DNA of 7,885 nucleotides from an uncultured Pseudomonadota bacterium (GTDB taxonomy: Bacteria; Pseudomonadota; Gammaproteobacteria; Burkholderiales; SG8-39): positions 1-7,885 of the forward strand of contig CAIPGJ010000176.1 in NCBI GenBank assembly GCA_903864555.1, written 5' to 3'. The position numbers and the translations under genes are program-made. Below the pieces are notes generated by a model. That model was not told the origin of the DNA, searched no databases, and saw only the letters and a list, made by a program, of their open reading frames with translations. This document shows, in pieces, positions 1-6,830 of the stretch. The first letter of the stretch is position 1; every line of letters starts with the position of its first letter.

Positions 1-9
1 GACCAGGGG

Positions 10-354
10 ATGTCCGTCATGGTGGCGAGCTGGTCACCCCAACTATCGTTTCATTCTCCCGTGCGCGGCGGCATTCCCAGTCTCTTCGCTGCGCATCCTG
101 CCTGCAGGGACCATCGGGGTGCGGTAAGGATTCAGGCCGAGGCGATCCGCTTCACGCCGGATGCGGGGGCAACCCCGGGCGGCATGAATTGCAATCCGAC
201 CCTGACCGGGATCGACGAGGACTTCGGCGCCCGCCTCAACGCCGTTCGCCGCTGGCGCCTGGCCAGCAATGGCGCTGACTGGAGCCAGATGATCTGGCGG
301 CTGGCGTTGCTGGATGTTCGCGGCAAACCGCTCATCGTGGTGCAGCGTCGTTAG
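10..354 (+). CDS. Short hypothetical ORF, coding-like in its second half; possible gene remnant
   Basis: I do not recognise this gene with confidence. The frame is open from the left edge of the window, so it may begin upstream of base 1. From about base 129 to the TAG at 352-354 nearly every codon ends in G or C, as in the real genes of this window, while the first 40 codons lack that bias. No ribosome binding site is visible before the ATG at 10. The last 60 residues, containing MNCN, then AVRRWRL, then RLALLDVRGKPL, faintly recall the C-terminal part of META/HslJ-type domains (a Cys-Asn motif, then a strand ending in a LLD-x-x-GK turn), but the match is weak and the usual N-terminal half is missing. 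It could be a decayed or truncated gene. A small inverted repeat follows the stop directly. Confidence 0.3.
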   Translation: MSVMVASWSPQLSFHSPVRGGIPSLFAAHPACRDHRGAVRIQAEAIRFTPDAGATPGGMNCNPTLTGIDEDFGARLNAVRRWRLASNGADWSQMIWRLALLDVRGKPLIVVQRR

Positions 355-374
355 GGAAGTGCTGGTCGACTTCC
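355..374 (+). other. Inverted repeat just after the first ORF
   Basis: GGAAGT at 355-360 and ACTTCC at 369-374 form a perfect 6-bp stem with an 8-base loop, starting one base after the TAG of the preceding ORF. There is no T-run behind it, so it is not a standard intrinsic terminator. Its position against the stop codon mildly supports that ORF ending being, or having been, a real gene end. Confidence 0.35.
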
Positions 375-553
375 GGTCCCCTGAACTCCGAATTTCAATG
401 CATTGCAGCATGACCGCACTGACCTGCGTGGAATCCGCGGATGTTCATTTCATCGGTGTGATGGGTATTTTTGTTGAAGGCTTGCATCCAGGGCAGCGTG
501 GATCTGCCGCAATGACCGGTTGACGAGACCATCCTGTCAGTGCATCAACAATA

Positions 554-582
554 TTAATATGATCAATTTCGAATGGTATACA
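554..582 (+). promoter_or_regulatory. Candidate sigma70 promoter with extended -10
   Basis: TTAATA at 554-559 and TATACA at 577-582 are separated by 17 bases, and a TGG precedes the -10 box (extended -10 pattern). Each hexamer matches the consensus at four of six bases. If used, transcription would start near 589 and give aceA a leader of about 560 bases. In AT-rich DNA such matches arise by chance, so this is weak. Confidence 0.22.
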
Positions 583-700
583 ATGTCATGATTAAGTCAA
601 ACAGCATATTGTGATCACCTTACTCTGACATTCTGCCTGGAACCCATCCGGTATGGAGTCTTGATAGGGTCTGATCGGACCATGCAACAAGCTCAACATT

Positions 701-718
701 CCGCATTGCAAAATGCGG
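701..718. promoter_or_regulatory. Perfect inverted repeat, possible operator
   Basis: CCGCATT at 701-707 and AATGCGG at 712-718 are exact reverse complements around a 4-base centre (GCAA). The site lies in the AT-rich part of the aceA upstream region. Its size fits a dimeric repressor or activator site, but a small hairpin is equally possible. I cannot name a protein that binds it. Confidence 0.35.
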
Positions 719-1042
719 TTTCAGAGTACTTTCACAATGCGAAGGGTTATTTCATGGACGCCGATTTTCCAAGGTGAAAATGAAGTTTTCCGAGAAATTT
801 TGTTGCATCGCACATTTCGCCGGATGAGAATCAACTGGTGCGTGACAACAAAAATTGTTCGCATGAAAAGAAGCTCCCAAGCGCCTCTCCCTCACCCGGG
901 AACAGGCGATGACGCCGGCGGAGGCAAGACCTCAAACCCGCCCTGGGCAGTCCCGATCGGATCTCGGACCGCCCGTCTGCAATACGTGACTGGAATGCCT
1001 GTTGATCTGCCCGTCCCTGACTGGCCGGTCCGTGGCATGCCA

Positions 1043-1082
1043 TGCCGACTACGGAAGGGCCATGGCCCCGCTGCAGTCGGCA
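1043..1082 (+). promoter_or_regulatory. Nested hairpin in the aceA leader
   Basis: TGCCGACT at 1043-1050 pairs perfectly with AGTCGGCA at 1075-1082. The enclosed loop carries a perfect palindrome, GGGCCATGGCCC at 1057-1068. A further palindrome, TGGCATGCCA, sits just before at 1033-1042. In RNA this would give a stable structured element 67 bases ahead of the aceA start codon. No T-run follows, so it is not an intrinsic terminator. Confidence 0.4.
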
Positions 1083-1109
1083 GGCAAGGCAGGCATTGCG
1101 CATCGCCCC

Positions 1110-1124
1110 TGAAAAACTTTTTCA
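1110..1124. promoter_or_regulatory. 15-base perfect palindrome before aceA, IclR-box-like
   Basis: TGAAAAACTTTTTCA consists of two exact 7-base arms around a single central base. It ends 24 bases before the aceA start codon, so a bound protein could block transcription or cover the region near the ribosome binding site. Its length and layout resemble the box bound by IclR, the repressor of the enteric glyoxylate operon, as I remember that consensus (TGGAAAT-N-ATTTCCA), with one changed position in each half-arm pair at 3 and 7. The link to an IclR-type protein is inference; no regulator gene of that family lies in the window. Confidence 0.42.
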
Positions 1125-1148
1125 TATCCTGGATGAATGGAGAACAAC

Positions 1149-2480
1149 ATGTCCCTGCGTCAAAACCGTGAAACTGAAATCGCCAAAATCAAGAAGGACT
1201 GGGCCGAGAATCCCCGCTGGAACGGCATCAAGCGCGGCTACACCGCCGAGGATGTCTACCGCCTGCGCGGCAGCCTGCCCATCGAGCACACGCTGGCCCG
1301 CCACGGCGCGGAAAAGCTGTGGAAGATGATGAATGAAGGTCCGTTCGTGAATACCCTGGGCGCCTCCACCGGCAACCAGGCCATGCAGCAGGTGAAGGCC
1401 GGCCTGAAGGCCATCTACCTGTCGGGCTGGCAGGTTGCTGCCGATGCCAATGACAGCATGTCCATGTACCCGGACCAGTCGCTGTACGCCGTGTCCAGCG
1501 TGCCCAGCGTGGTACGCCGGATCAACAATGCGCTGACGCGCGCCGACCAGATCCAGCATGTCGAAGCCCAGGCGGGCAAGTCCGGCGACATTGACTTCTT
1601 CGCCCCCATCGTGGCCGATGCCGAAGCCGGGTTCGGTGGCGTGCTGAATGCCTATGAACTGATGAAGGCCATGATCGAGGCCGGCGCCGCCGGCGTGCAC
1701 TTCGAGGACCAGTTGTCCTCTGCCAAGAAGTGCGGCCACATGGGCGGCAAGGTGCTGGTGCCGACGCAGGAAGCGGTGCAGAAACTGGTGGCGGCGCGCC
1801 TCGCGGCCGACGTCTGTGGCGTGCCTACCATCGTGCTGGCGCGCACCGACGCGGAAGCGGCCAACCTGATCACCTCCGATGTGGACGAATATGACCGGCC
1901 CTTCATCACCGGCGAGCACACCGTCGAGGGCTTCTATCGCGTCAAGCCCGGCTTCGACCAGGCCCTGTCACGCGGACTGGCCTATGCCGAGGTGGCTGAC
2001 CTGGTGTGGTGCGAGACCGGCGTGCCCGACCTGAAGTTCGCGCGTGACTTCGCCGAAGGCATCCAGAAGAAGTATCCGGGCAAGATGCTGGCCTACAACT
2101 GCTCGCCGTCGTTCAACTGGAAGCGCAGCCTGGACGATGCCAGCATCGCCAGGTTCCAGCGCGAGTTGGGCGCCATGGGCTACAAGTTCCAGTTCATCAC
2201 CCTGGCCGGCTTCCATTCGCTCAACTACGCCATGTTCGAACTGGCCCATGGCTATGCCCGCAACAACATGAGCGCCTTTGTCGAGCTGCAGGAAAAGGAA
2301 TTCGCCGCTGCCGGCAAGGGCTTCACCGCGGTCAAGCACCAGCGCGAAGTCGGCGCCGGTTACTTCGACGAAGTGACGCAGGTGGTGCAGGGCGGCAACT
2401 CCTCTGTCACGGCGCTGCATGGGTCGACCGAAGACGAGCAGTTCTTCGACGACGGCAAGCCAGTGGCCAAGGCCGCCTGA
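1149..2480 (+). CDS. aceA: Isocitrate lyase
   Basis: Cleaves isocitrate to glyoxylate and succinate, the first committed step of the glyoxylate bypass, allowing growth on acetate and fatty acids; cytosolic, Mg-dependent, normally a tetramer. The 443-residue product matches the proteobacterial enzyme throughout. Visible landmarks are [10 protein letters not shown] starting at Ser92, the metal-binding [10 protein letters not shown] with Asp157, HFEDQ at 184-188, the KKCGHMGGK active-site loop with catalytic Cys195, and NCSPSFNW starting at Asn317. All key residues are present and the length is normal (E. coli 434). I chose the ATG at 1149 because GGAGA at 1139-1143 lies five bases upstream and the family begins MSLRQNRE; an in-frame ATG at 1137 would add MENN but has no comparable site. 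No aceB or aceK follows; a terminator does, so the gene is probably transcribed alone. Confidence 0.97.
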   Translation: MSLRQNRETEIAKIKKDWAENPRWNGIKRGYTAEDVYRLRGSLPIEHTLARHGAEKLWKMMNEGPFVNTLGASTGNQAMQQVKAGLKAIYLSGWQVAADANDSMSMYPDQSLYAVSSVPSVVRRINNALTRADQIQHVEAQAGKSGDIDFFAPIVADAEAGFGGVLNAYELMKAMIEAGAAGVHFEDQLSSAKKCGHMGGKVLVPTQEAVQKLVAARLAADVCGVPTIVLARTDAEAANLITSDVDEYDRPFITGEHTVEGFYRVKPGFDQALSRGLAYAEVADLVWCETGVPDLKFARDFAEGIQKKYPGKMLAYNCSPSFNWKRSLDDASIARFQRELGAMGYKFQFITLAGFHSLNYAMFELAHGYARNNMSAFVELQEKEFAAAGKGFTAVKHQREVGAGYFDEVTQVVQGGNSSVTALHGSTEDEQFFDDGKPVAKAA

Positions 2481-2514
2481 TCGCGGTTCATCACCCATAG
2501 TCGTCAAGCCTTGC

Positions 2515-2552
2515 AGCCGTGCTCCCTCGATGTGGGGGAGTGCGGCTTTTTT
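2515..2552 (+). terminator. Intrinsic terminator of aceA
   Basis: An 11-bp stem (2516-2526 with 2536-2546, two G-T wobble pairs) is followed directly by six T residues at 2547-2552. It starts 35 bases after the aceA stop codon and is the classic form of a rho-independent terminator on the + strand. Confidence 0.88.
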
Positions 2553-2606
2553 ATGGTCATCACCGATGCCGGGGGCAGGTGCTGGCGGCAGGCTTTGCAT
2601 GGCCGG

Positions 2607-2660
2607 GTTTACCCCCTTGTCAAAGGTTCTTCGTCAATTTCCGGGGATGGCATTGGCAGT
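2607..2660 (+). repeat. Palindromic intergenic repeat, degenerate copy
   Basis: GTTTACCCCCTTGTCAAAGG at 2607-2626 matches the left part of the two better copies exactly at its core. The right part has drifted and only the GGGGAT...GGCAG end at about 2643-2658 still resembles them. The arms of the first hairpin no longer pair fully. The right boundary is approximate. Confidence 0.5.
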
Positions 2661-2677
2661 AAGCTTGGCAGGCTCGG

Positions 2678-2737
2678 GGTTAACCCCCTTGTCAAAGGGG
2701 GCCGACTGGCCGCAGGCCAGCGGGGGGATTTTCGCCA
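2678..2737 (+). repeat. Palindromic intergenic repeat, intact direct copy
   Basis: The unit is built of two hairpins in a row. The first pairs CCCCCTT at 2684-2690 with AAGGGGG at 2695-2701. The second pairs CTGGCC at 2706-2711 with GGCCAG at 2715-2720, reinforced by CCG/CGG at its base, and is followed by a G-run and ATTTT. It has the look of a REP- or MITE-like extragenic element; I cannot assign it to a named family. Confidence 0.75.
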
Positions 2738-2894
2738 GGCGGGCGAATTTGTGTGCCTTTACCGGGCCCTGCTGTGAGGCCGGATCATGATACTTGCCTT
2801 GCAGGCAGCAGGCTGAGGATATCGACAGCATCAGCCTGGTAACAACGGATATTCTTCAAGAGCAAGCTCATGCAAAGGCAATGAGATCAGCCCG

Positions 2895-2957
2895 TTGGCC
2901 AAAATCCCCCCGCTCGGCCTGACGGCCAAGTCGGCCCCCTTTGACAAGGGGGTAAAC
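2895..2957 (-). repeat. Palindromic intergenic repeat, inverted copy
   Basis: Read on the - strand it repeats the 2678-2737 unit almost base for base, including the CCCCCTTGTCAAAGGGGG hairpin and the G-run followed by ATTTT. In the second hairpin both arms have gained a base (CTTGGCC and GGCCGAG), so the stem is kept with a G-T wobble. It lies just past the stop of the TerC-family gene and could also slow or end transcription. Confidence 0.75.
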
Positions 2958-3023
2958 ATCCGCAGTTCTGCGGGGTCCACACGACCGGACATCGGCGAAC
3001 AACCGATTCCGATACCGCTCCGG

Positions 3024-4001
3024 TCATGCCGCCGTTGGCTTTGCCGCACCGGGTTTCGGCAGCGCCAGGCTGGCGATCACCGAGCCGGCCAGGATGACCG
3101 CCACGCCGCCGAGCATCCAGGGCACCGGCACCTTGTAGAAGTCCATGATCAGCATCTTCACCCCAACCAGCGTGACGATGGCCGCCAGTCCGTAGCCCAG
3201 CAGGTGGAAGCGGTCGGCCATGTCCGCGAGCAGGAAGTACATGGCGCGCAGGCCGAGGATGGCGAAGGTGTTGGCGGTGAAGACGATGAATGGGTCGGAC
3301 GTTATGGCGAAGATGGCCGGGATGCTGTCCACGGCAAAGACGATGTCGCTCACTTCGACCAGCACCAGCACTAGCAGCAGCGGCGTGGCGTAGCGCATGC
3401 CGTCGCGCATGACGGTGAAGCGCTCGCCGTGCAGTTCGGTGGTGAGCCGCAGGTGCCCCTGCAGCCACAGCAGCAGCGGGTTGCGGGCCAGGTCGGGCTG
3501 CTGCCCGCTGAAGAAGAACATCTTGATGCCGGTGATCAGCAGGAACACGCCGAAGACATAGAAGATCCAGTCAAAGCGCTGGATCAGCACGGCGCCCAGG
3601 TAGATCAGCACTGCGCGCATCAGGATGGCTCCCACCACGCCCCACAGCAACACGCGTTTCTGCAACTCGGCCGGAATGGCGAAATAGCTGAAGATGGTGA
3701 TCCAGACGAACACGTTCTCGATCGCCAGGCCTTTTTCGATCAGGTAGCCCGTGAAGTACTGCAGGGTCTTCTCGCCGGCGATCTCGCTGCCGTACAGGCC
3801 GTTCAGGTGCCACCAGAACCAGGTGCCGAATGCGCCGGCGGCGAGAAACCACACCACCGACCAGATGGCCGCTTCCTTGACCGAGACCTTGTGCGAGCCC
3901 TGCACCTTGAGGGCCATGAAGTCGACCATCAGCAGCACGATGACCAGCACGGCAAAGCCGGCATACAGCGGCAGCGTTCCGGTATGGGCAATGTCAGTCA
4001 T
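3024..4001 (-). CDS. TerC/Alx-family integral membrane protein
   Basis: This is an inner-membrane protein of 325 residues with about eight to nine hydrophobic helices, close in length to E. coli Alx (about 320). Family marks are an Asp in the first helix (MVDFMALK, Asp27), EKGLAIENVFVW at 89-100, and the signature EVSDIVFAVDSIPAIFA at 216-232 with Asp219 and Asp225, the acidic residues thought to bind metal in the membrane. Members are linked to tellurite resistance by name, but Alx and several relatives act in manganese export and respond to alkaline pH. The ATG at 4001 has GAGGAAGG eight bases upstream. It begins 49 bases after purK on the same strand with no terminator between, so it is probably the last gene of the sbtA-purE-purK transcript. 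The short gap leaves no room for a complete yybP-ykoY manganese riboswitch, which often precedes this family. Confidence 0.93.
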   Translation of the reverse strand: MTDIAHTGTLPLYAGFAVLVIVLLMVDFMALKVQGSHKVSVKEAAIWSVVWFLAAGAFGTWFWWHLNGLYGSEIAGEKTLQYFTGYLIEKGLAIENVFVWITIFSYFAIPAELQKRVLLWGVVGAILMRAVLIYLGAVLIQRFDWIFYVFGVFLLITGIKMFFFSGQQPDLARNPLLLWLQGHLRLTTELHGERFTVMRDGMRYATPLLLVLVLVEVSDIVFAVDSIPAIFAITSDPFIVFTANTFAILGLRAMYFLLADMADRFHLLGYGLAAIVTLVGVKMLIMDFYKVPVPWMLGGVAVILAGSVIASLALPKPGAAKPTAA

Positions 4002-4050
4002 GGATGAGGCCTTCCTCGGCGGTCCTCGTCAAGAAACCTTGCTTCCAGTC

Positions 4051-5268
4051 TCAGGATGTCGGGCGGGCATGCACAACCCGCCATGATTCGATGTCTTTGG
4101 CCGGCAGGCTGCGCCCAGCACGGTAGGAGGCATGGGCCAGTGTCTCGCGCAGGTGTACCAGCCACTCGGCGGTCTGGTGGGCCGACGCACCCAGCGCGGT
4201 GACATGGCCCATTTTGCGGCCGGGGCGCGCCTCGCGCTTGCCGTAAAGATGCAGGCGAACGCCCCGTTCCGCGAGCAGCGCGCTCCAGTCCGGTTCGCCC
4301 TGCTGCCAGATATCCCCCAGCAAGTTGATCATGGCTGCCGGTCGCAGCAGTCGTGCCTGGCCCAGCGGCAGCCCCGCCAGCACGCGAACCTGTTGTTCGA
4401 ACTGCGAGCAGGCGCAGGCATCCAGGGAGAAATGGCCACTGTTGTGCGGGCGCGGGGCGATTTCGTTGATCAGCAGTTGCCCATCTTCGAGCAGGAAGAA
4501 CTCCACGCACAGCACGCCGCGATAGTCGAGGGCGGTCGCCACCTGGGTGGCCAGACGCCGGGCACGGGCGCTGATGGCAGCGGGCAGGGCCGCCGGCACC
4601 ATGCTGATATCGAGGATGCCGTCGCGATGACTGTTCATCGGCACCGGGAAGCAACTGACATTACCGTGGTCATCGCGCGCGAGGATGACCGACAGTTCTG
4701 CTGCGAGCGGCACGCGCGCCTCGAGCACGCAGGGCAAATTGCCCATGGCGGCAAAGGCGTGTTGCAGTTGCGTGGCATCGGTGACACGTGCCTGGCCCTT
4801 GCCGTCGTAGCCGAAACGGCTGGCCTTGAGGATTCCCGGCAGCAATCCGGAAGGGATGGATGCCGGGAAGTCGTTGACGGCGAAGCTGTCGGCATCAATG
4901 CGCAGGTGCGGGACTACCGGCAGGCCCTGGCTGGCCAGGAAGGCTTTCTCTGCCAGCCGGTCCTGGGCAATGCCCAGTGCACGGGCGTCCGGGGCAACCC
5001 GTGTTCGGGTGGCGAGGGTTTCGAGTGCCGCGGCGGGGACGTTCTCGGTCTCGATGGTGATCGCGGCGCAGCTGTCCGCCATGTCCTGCCACGCCACAGT
5101 GCTGTCCAGTGGTGCACAGATGAGACGGTCCACCGCGCCTGCGGCCGGGCAGTCGGGCGACGGGTCGAGTGCCGTGACGCGGTAGCCCAGGCGGTGGGCG
5201 GCCATGGCGAACATGCGTCCCAGCTGGCCGCCGCCCAGCACGCCCAGCATGGCGCCGGGAGCGATCAT
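4051..5268 (-). CDS. purK: N5-carboxyaminoimidazole ribonucleotide synthase (PurK)
   Basis: Converts aminoimidazole ribonucleotide, ATP and bicarbonate to N5-CAIR in de novo purine synthesis; cytosolic dimer of the ATP-grasp superfamily. In order the 405-residue product shows the N-terminal nucleotide-binding fold with GGGQLGRM at 12-19, the ATP-grasp loop [12 protein letters not shown] at 148-159, the family segment [10 protein letters not shown] around 186-195, VEFFL at 255-259, and the catalytic [13 protein letters not shown] at 268-280 followed by [15 protein letters not shown]. It is somewhat longer than the E. coli enzyme (355) because of modest insertions and a C-terminal tail. The ATG at 5268 shares the bases ATGA with the purE stop, and GGGGAG lies eight bases upstream, within the end of purE, so this start is well supported and translation is probably coupled to purE. 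It depends on PurE to use its unstable product. Confidence 0.97.
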   Translation of the reverse strand: MIAPGAMLGVLGGGQLGRMFAMAAHRLGYRVTALDPSPDCPAAGAVDRLICAPLDSTVAWQDMADSCAAITIETENVPAAALETLATRTRVAPDARALGIAQDRLAEKAFLASQGLPVVPHLRIDADSFAVNDFPASIPSGLLPGILKASRFGYDGKGQARVTDATQLQHAFAAMGNLPCVLEARVPLAAELSVILARDDHGNVSCFPVPMNSHRDGILDISMVPAALPAAISARARRLATQVATALDYRGVLCVEFFLLEDGQLLINEIAPRPHNSGHFSLDACACSQFEQQVRVLAGLPLGQARLLRPAAMINLLGDIWQQGEPDWSALLAERGVRLHLYGKREARPGRKMGHVTALGASAHQTAEWLVHLRETLAHASYRAGRSLPAKDIESWRVVHARPTS

Positions 5269-5798
5269 GCCTTTTGCTCCCCTGACAGGGGGTCTTGCAG
5301 CAGGTGTGCGCGCATGACCGCTTCGGTCTGCTTGCGGCGCATGCGCAGCAGGGCCGCATCCGTGTTTTTGTCGGTGCGTGCCAGCATGGCTGCGGCAAAC
5401 AGCCCGGCATTGGCGGCACCGGCATCGCCGATGGCAAAGGTGGCCACCGGTATGCCTTTGGGCATCTGCACGATGGACAGCAGCGAATCCATGCCCTTGA
5501 GGTGGCGGCTGGGCACCGGCACACCCAGCACCGGCACATGGGTGATGGCCGCGAGCATGCCCGGCAGGTGCGCCGCCCCGCCTGCGCCGGCGATGATGCA
5601 GCGCAGGCCGCGCCGCACCGCACCCTGCGCGTAGCGGTACAGCAGCTGTGGCGTGCGGTGGGCGGAGACCACACGGGCTTCATAGGGCACGCCCAGGGCC
5701 TCTAGTTGTTCTGCTGCCTTGATCATGACCGGCCAGTCGCTCTGGCTGCCCATGACGATGCCGACCAGCGGTGCCGGTTTGGTGGTTTTCGTTTTCAT
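5265..5798 (-). CDS. purE: N5-CAIR mutase, catalytic subunit of phosphoribosylaminoimidazole carboxylase (PurE)
   Basis: Moves the carboxylate of N5-CAIR to carbon 4, giving CAIR, directly after PurK in purine synthesis; cytosolic octamer in class I enzymes. Class I marks are present: [11 protein letters not shown] at 12-22 for nucleotide phosphate binding, SAHRTP at 45-50 with the catalytic His47, a glycine-rich [13 protein letters not shown] loop, and [17 protein letters not shown]. Presence of PurK beside it also says class I. I start it at the ATG at 5798 (177 residues) because that codon forms an ATGA overlap with the sbtA stop, as the next junction does with purK; an in-frame ATG at 5810 would add MDLR but has no ribosome binding site. 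Neither start has a strong one, so translation is likely carried over from sbtA. Confidence 0.96.
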   Translation of the reverse strand: MKTKTTKPAPLVGIVMGSQSDWPVMIKAAEQLEALGVPYEARVVSAHRTPQLLYRYAQGAVRRGLRCIIAGAGGAAHLPGMLAAITHVPVLGVPVPSRHLKGMDSLLSIVQMPKGIPVATFAIGDAGAANAGLFAAAMLARTDKNTDAALLRMRRKQTEAVMRAHLLQDPLSGEQKA

Positions 5799-6781
5799 GC
5801 GGAGATCCATTGTGCGAGGAAGTTGAACAGCGGAATGCCGACCACCAGGTTGAAGGGGAAGGTCACCCCCAGGGCGAGCAGCAGATAAAGCGCGGGATTG
5901 GCCTCGGGCACCCCCAGGCGCATGGCCGGCGGCACGGCGATGTAAGACGCGCTTGCCGCCAGCATGGCCACCAGCATGCTGCCGCCCGCGCCGAAACCGA
6001 GCAGGAAATGACCGACTGCCAGGCCGATGCAGCCGAACACCAGCGGTGCGGCAACCCCGAACAGGGCCAGCGGCAGCATCTGTGCACGGATGCTGCCCAG
6101 GCGTGCAGCTGCCTGTATGCCCAGGTCAATCAGGAACAGGCATAGCGCGCCCATGAACAGGCTTTCGAAGAAGGGCTTGATGCCCTCCAGGCTGGATCGG
6201 GTGGCGGTTGCGCCGATGATGAGGCTGCCGATCAGCAGCAGCACGCTGCCATGGCGCAGGGTGCCGCGCAGGCTGTCCAGCCAGCTGCTACTGATGCCCG
6301 ACTGCGAGCCGCGGCAACGCTGGGCCAGCGTCAGGCCGATAAGGATGGCCGGCACCTCCATGATGGCCAGCATCAGCACGGTGGCCGGCTCGTGCGGGAT
6401 GTCGTTGGCCGTGAGCCAGGCGCCTGCCGCAAGGAAGGTGGCGACGCTGACCGAGCCGTAGTGCGCAGCGATGGCTGCGGCATTGAAGCCGTCCAGTCCC
6501 AGCATCCGACGCAGGGTGACGTAGGCCATCAGCGGCAGCAGGCAGGCAAGGCCGAGTGCCGCCAGGGAGGGCGCCAGCAGCGTGGCCAGATCGGCTTTGG
6601 CCAGCTGTGCCCCCCCGTGCAGGCCGATGCCGGCCAGCAGGTAAATGGACAGCGCCTTGGACAGGGCGCGCGGCACGCGCAGGTCGCTGCGCACCACCCG
6701 CGACACCAGTCCGAGCACGAAGAAAAGCAGCGGCGCATTGAGCAGGGCGGAAGACATGGCACGCATGCTAAGGGCGTGCAT
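5795..6781 (-). CDS. sbtA: SbtA-family sodium-dependent bicarbonate transporter
   Basis: A 328-residue inner-membrane protein with about ten hydrophobic helices in two related halves. It belongs to the SbtA family (Sbt_1, formerly DUF897), whose studied cyanobacterial members import bicarbonate with sodium. Family marks are GIGLHGG at 51-57, [15 protein letters not shown] around 102-116, MEVPAILIG at 141-149, and in the second half [12 protein letters not shown] at 277-288 and [20 protein letters not shown] at 293-312, which closely follow the cyanobacterial pattern. The length fits the shorter proteobacterial forms. The first ATG at 6781 is listed, but ATGs at 6766 and 6757 are in frame and no start has a clear ribosome binding site. 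It leads an operon with purE and purK, is divergent from a CbbR-like regulator, and has no sbtB (PII-like partner) gene beside it. Transport of bicarbonate by this protein is inferred from family. Confidence 0.92.
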   Translation of the reverse strand: MHALSMRAMSSALLNAPLLFFVLGLVSRVVRSDLRVPRALSKALSIYLLAGIGLHGGAQLAKADLATLLAPSLAALGLACLLPLMAYVTLRRMLGLDGFNAAAIAAHYGSVSVATFLAAGAWLTANDIPHEPATVLMLAIMEVPAILIGLTLAQRCRGSQSGISSSWLDSLRGTLRHGSVLLLIGSLIIGATATRSSLEGIKPFFESLFMGALCLFLIDLGIQAAARLGSIRAQMLPLALFGVAAPLVFGCIGLAVGHFLLGFGAGGSMLVAMLAASASYIAVPPAMRLGVPEANPALYLLLALGVTFPFNLVVGIPLFNFLAQWISA

Positions 6782-6809
6782 CCATAGAGTACAATCAAAT
6801 ATATAAACA

Positions 6810-6830
6810 ATAGATATTGATATTATCTAT
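6810..6830. promoter_or_regulatory. Inverted repeat in the divergent control region, likely regulator site
   Basis: ATAGATA at 6810-6816 and TATCTAT at 6824-6830 are exact reverse complements with a 7-base centre, in the AT-rich strip between sbtA and the LysR-type gene. LysR-type proteins commonly bind dyad sites in such divergent regions and control both genes. The centre does not place the usual T-N11-A motif symmetrically, although T-N11-A pairs occur nearby (6804/6816 and 6817/6829). A + strand -10-like TATTAT at 6821-6826, without a good -35, overlaps it and could serve the regulator gene. Confidence 0.5.

Larger units (their letters stand above)
355..1148. other. Gene-free stretch upstream of aceA, probably control region and leader
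   Basis: No convincing gene is seen on either strand in these roughly 790 bases; open frames here lack the third-position GC bias and resemble nothing. About 540-870 is clearly AT-richer than the rest of the window, as expected for a regulatory region. It contains several perfect palindromes: GTGATCAC at 611-618, an interrupted one at 701-718, AACAA/TTGTT at 847-859, a long hairpin at 1043-1082 and a 15-base palindrome at 1110-1124. The stretch is unusually long for a simple promoter, so it could also hold a decayed gene or an unrecognised small RNA. Confidence 0.6.
2553..3023. other. Intergenic region between convergent genes, carrying repeats
   Basis: No gene is supported here on either strand. 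Apart from the three repeat copies listed separately, it holds a unique stretch at about 2740-2890 with no recognisable content and a tight palindrome, CCGCAGTTCTGCGG at 2960-2973, just beyond the last repeat. That palindrome lies about 50 bases past the stop of the TerC-family gene and, with the short T-rich stretch after it on the - strand, might help end the left-going operon, though it is weak as a terminator. Confidence 0.6.

Noticed and set aside
611..618. CRP-like site around TGTGATCAC
   Set aside because: Only one half-site (TGTGA) is present; the required TCACA half at the right spacing is missing.
1033..1047. Possible sigma54 promoter (TGGCA followed by GC) before aceA
   Set aside because: The -12 element does not give TTGC at the required spacing; the match comes from the palindrome TGGCATGCCA.
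713..1171. A 152-codon + strand open frame running into the aceA start
   Set aside because: It lacks third-position GC bias, has no ribosome binding site, resembles nothing and overlaps the aceA start in another frame.
1122..1919. A 265-codon - strand frame inside aceA
   Set aside because: It is antisense to conserved isocitrate lyase sequence, and its Gly/His/Arg-rich content is typical of a shadow frame.
2678..2957. CRISPR array or insertion sequence
   Set aside because: Copies differ in orientation and spacing with no regular spacers, and no transposase gene lies between them.
2887..3468. A 193-codon - strand frame over the end of the TerC-family gene and a repeat
   Set aside because: It is an Arg/His/Pro-rich shadow of the TerC-family gene and ends inside the palindromic repeat.
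4002..4050. Possible yybP-ykoY riboswitch ahead of the TerC-family gene
   Set aside because: The 49-base gap is too short for that fold and I see none of its conserved elements.
4132..5634. A 500-codon open frame on the + strand across purK and purE
   Set aside because: It runs antisense to two certain enzyme genes, has low-complexity composition typical of shadows in GC-rich DNA and shows no recognisable domain.
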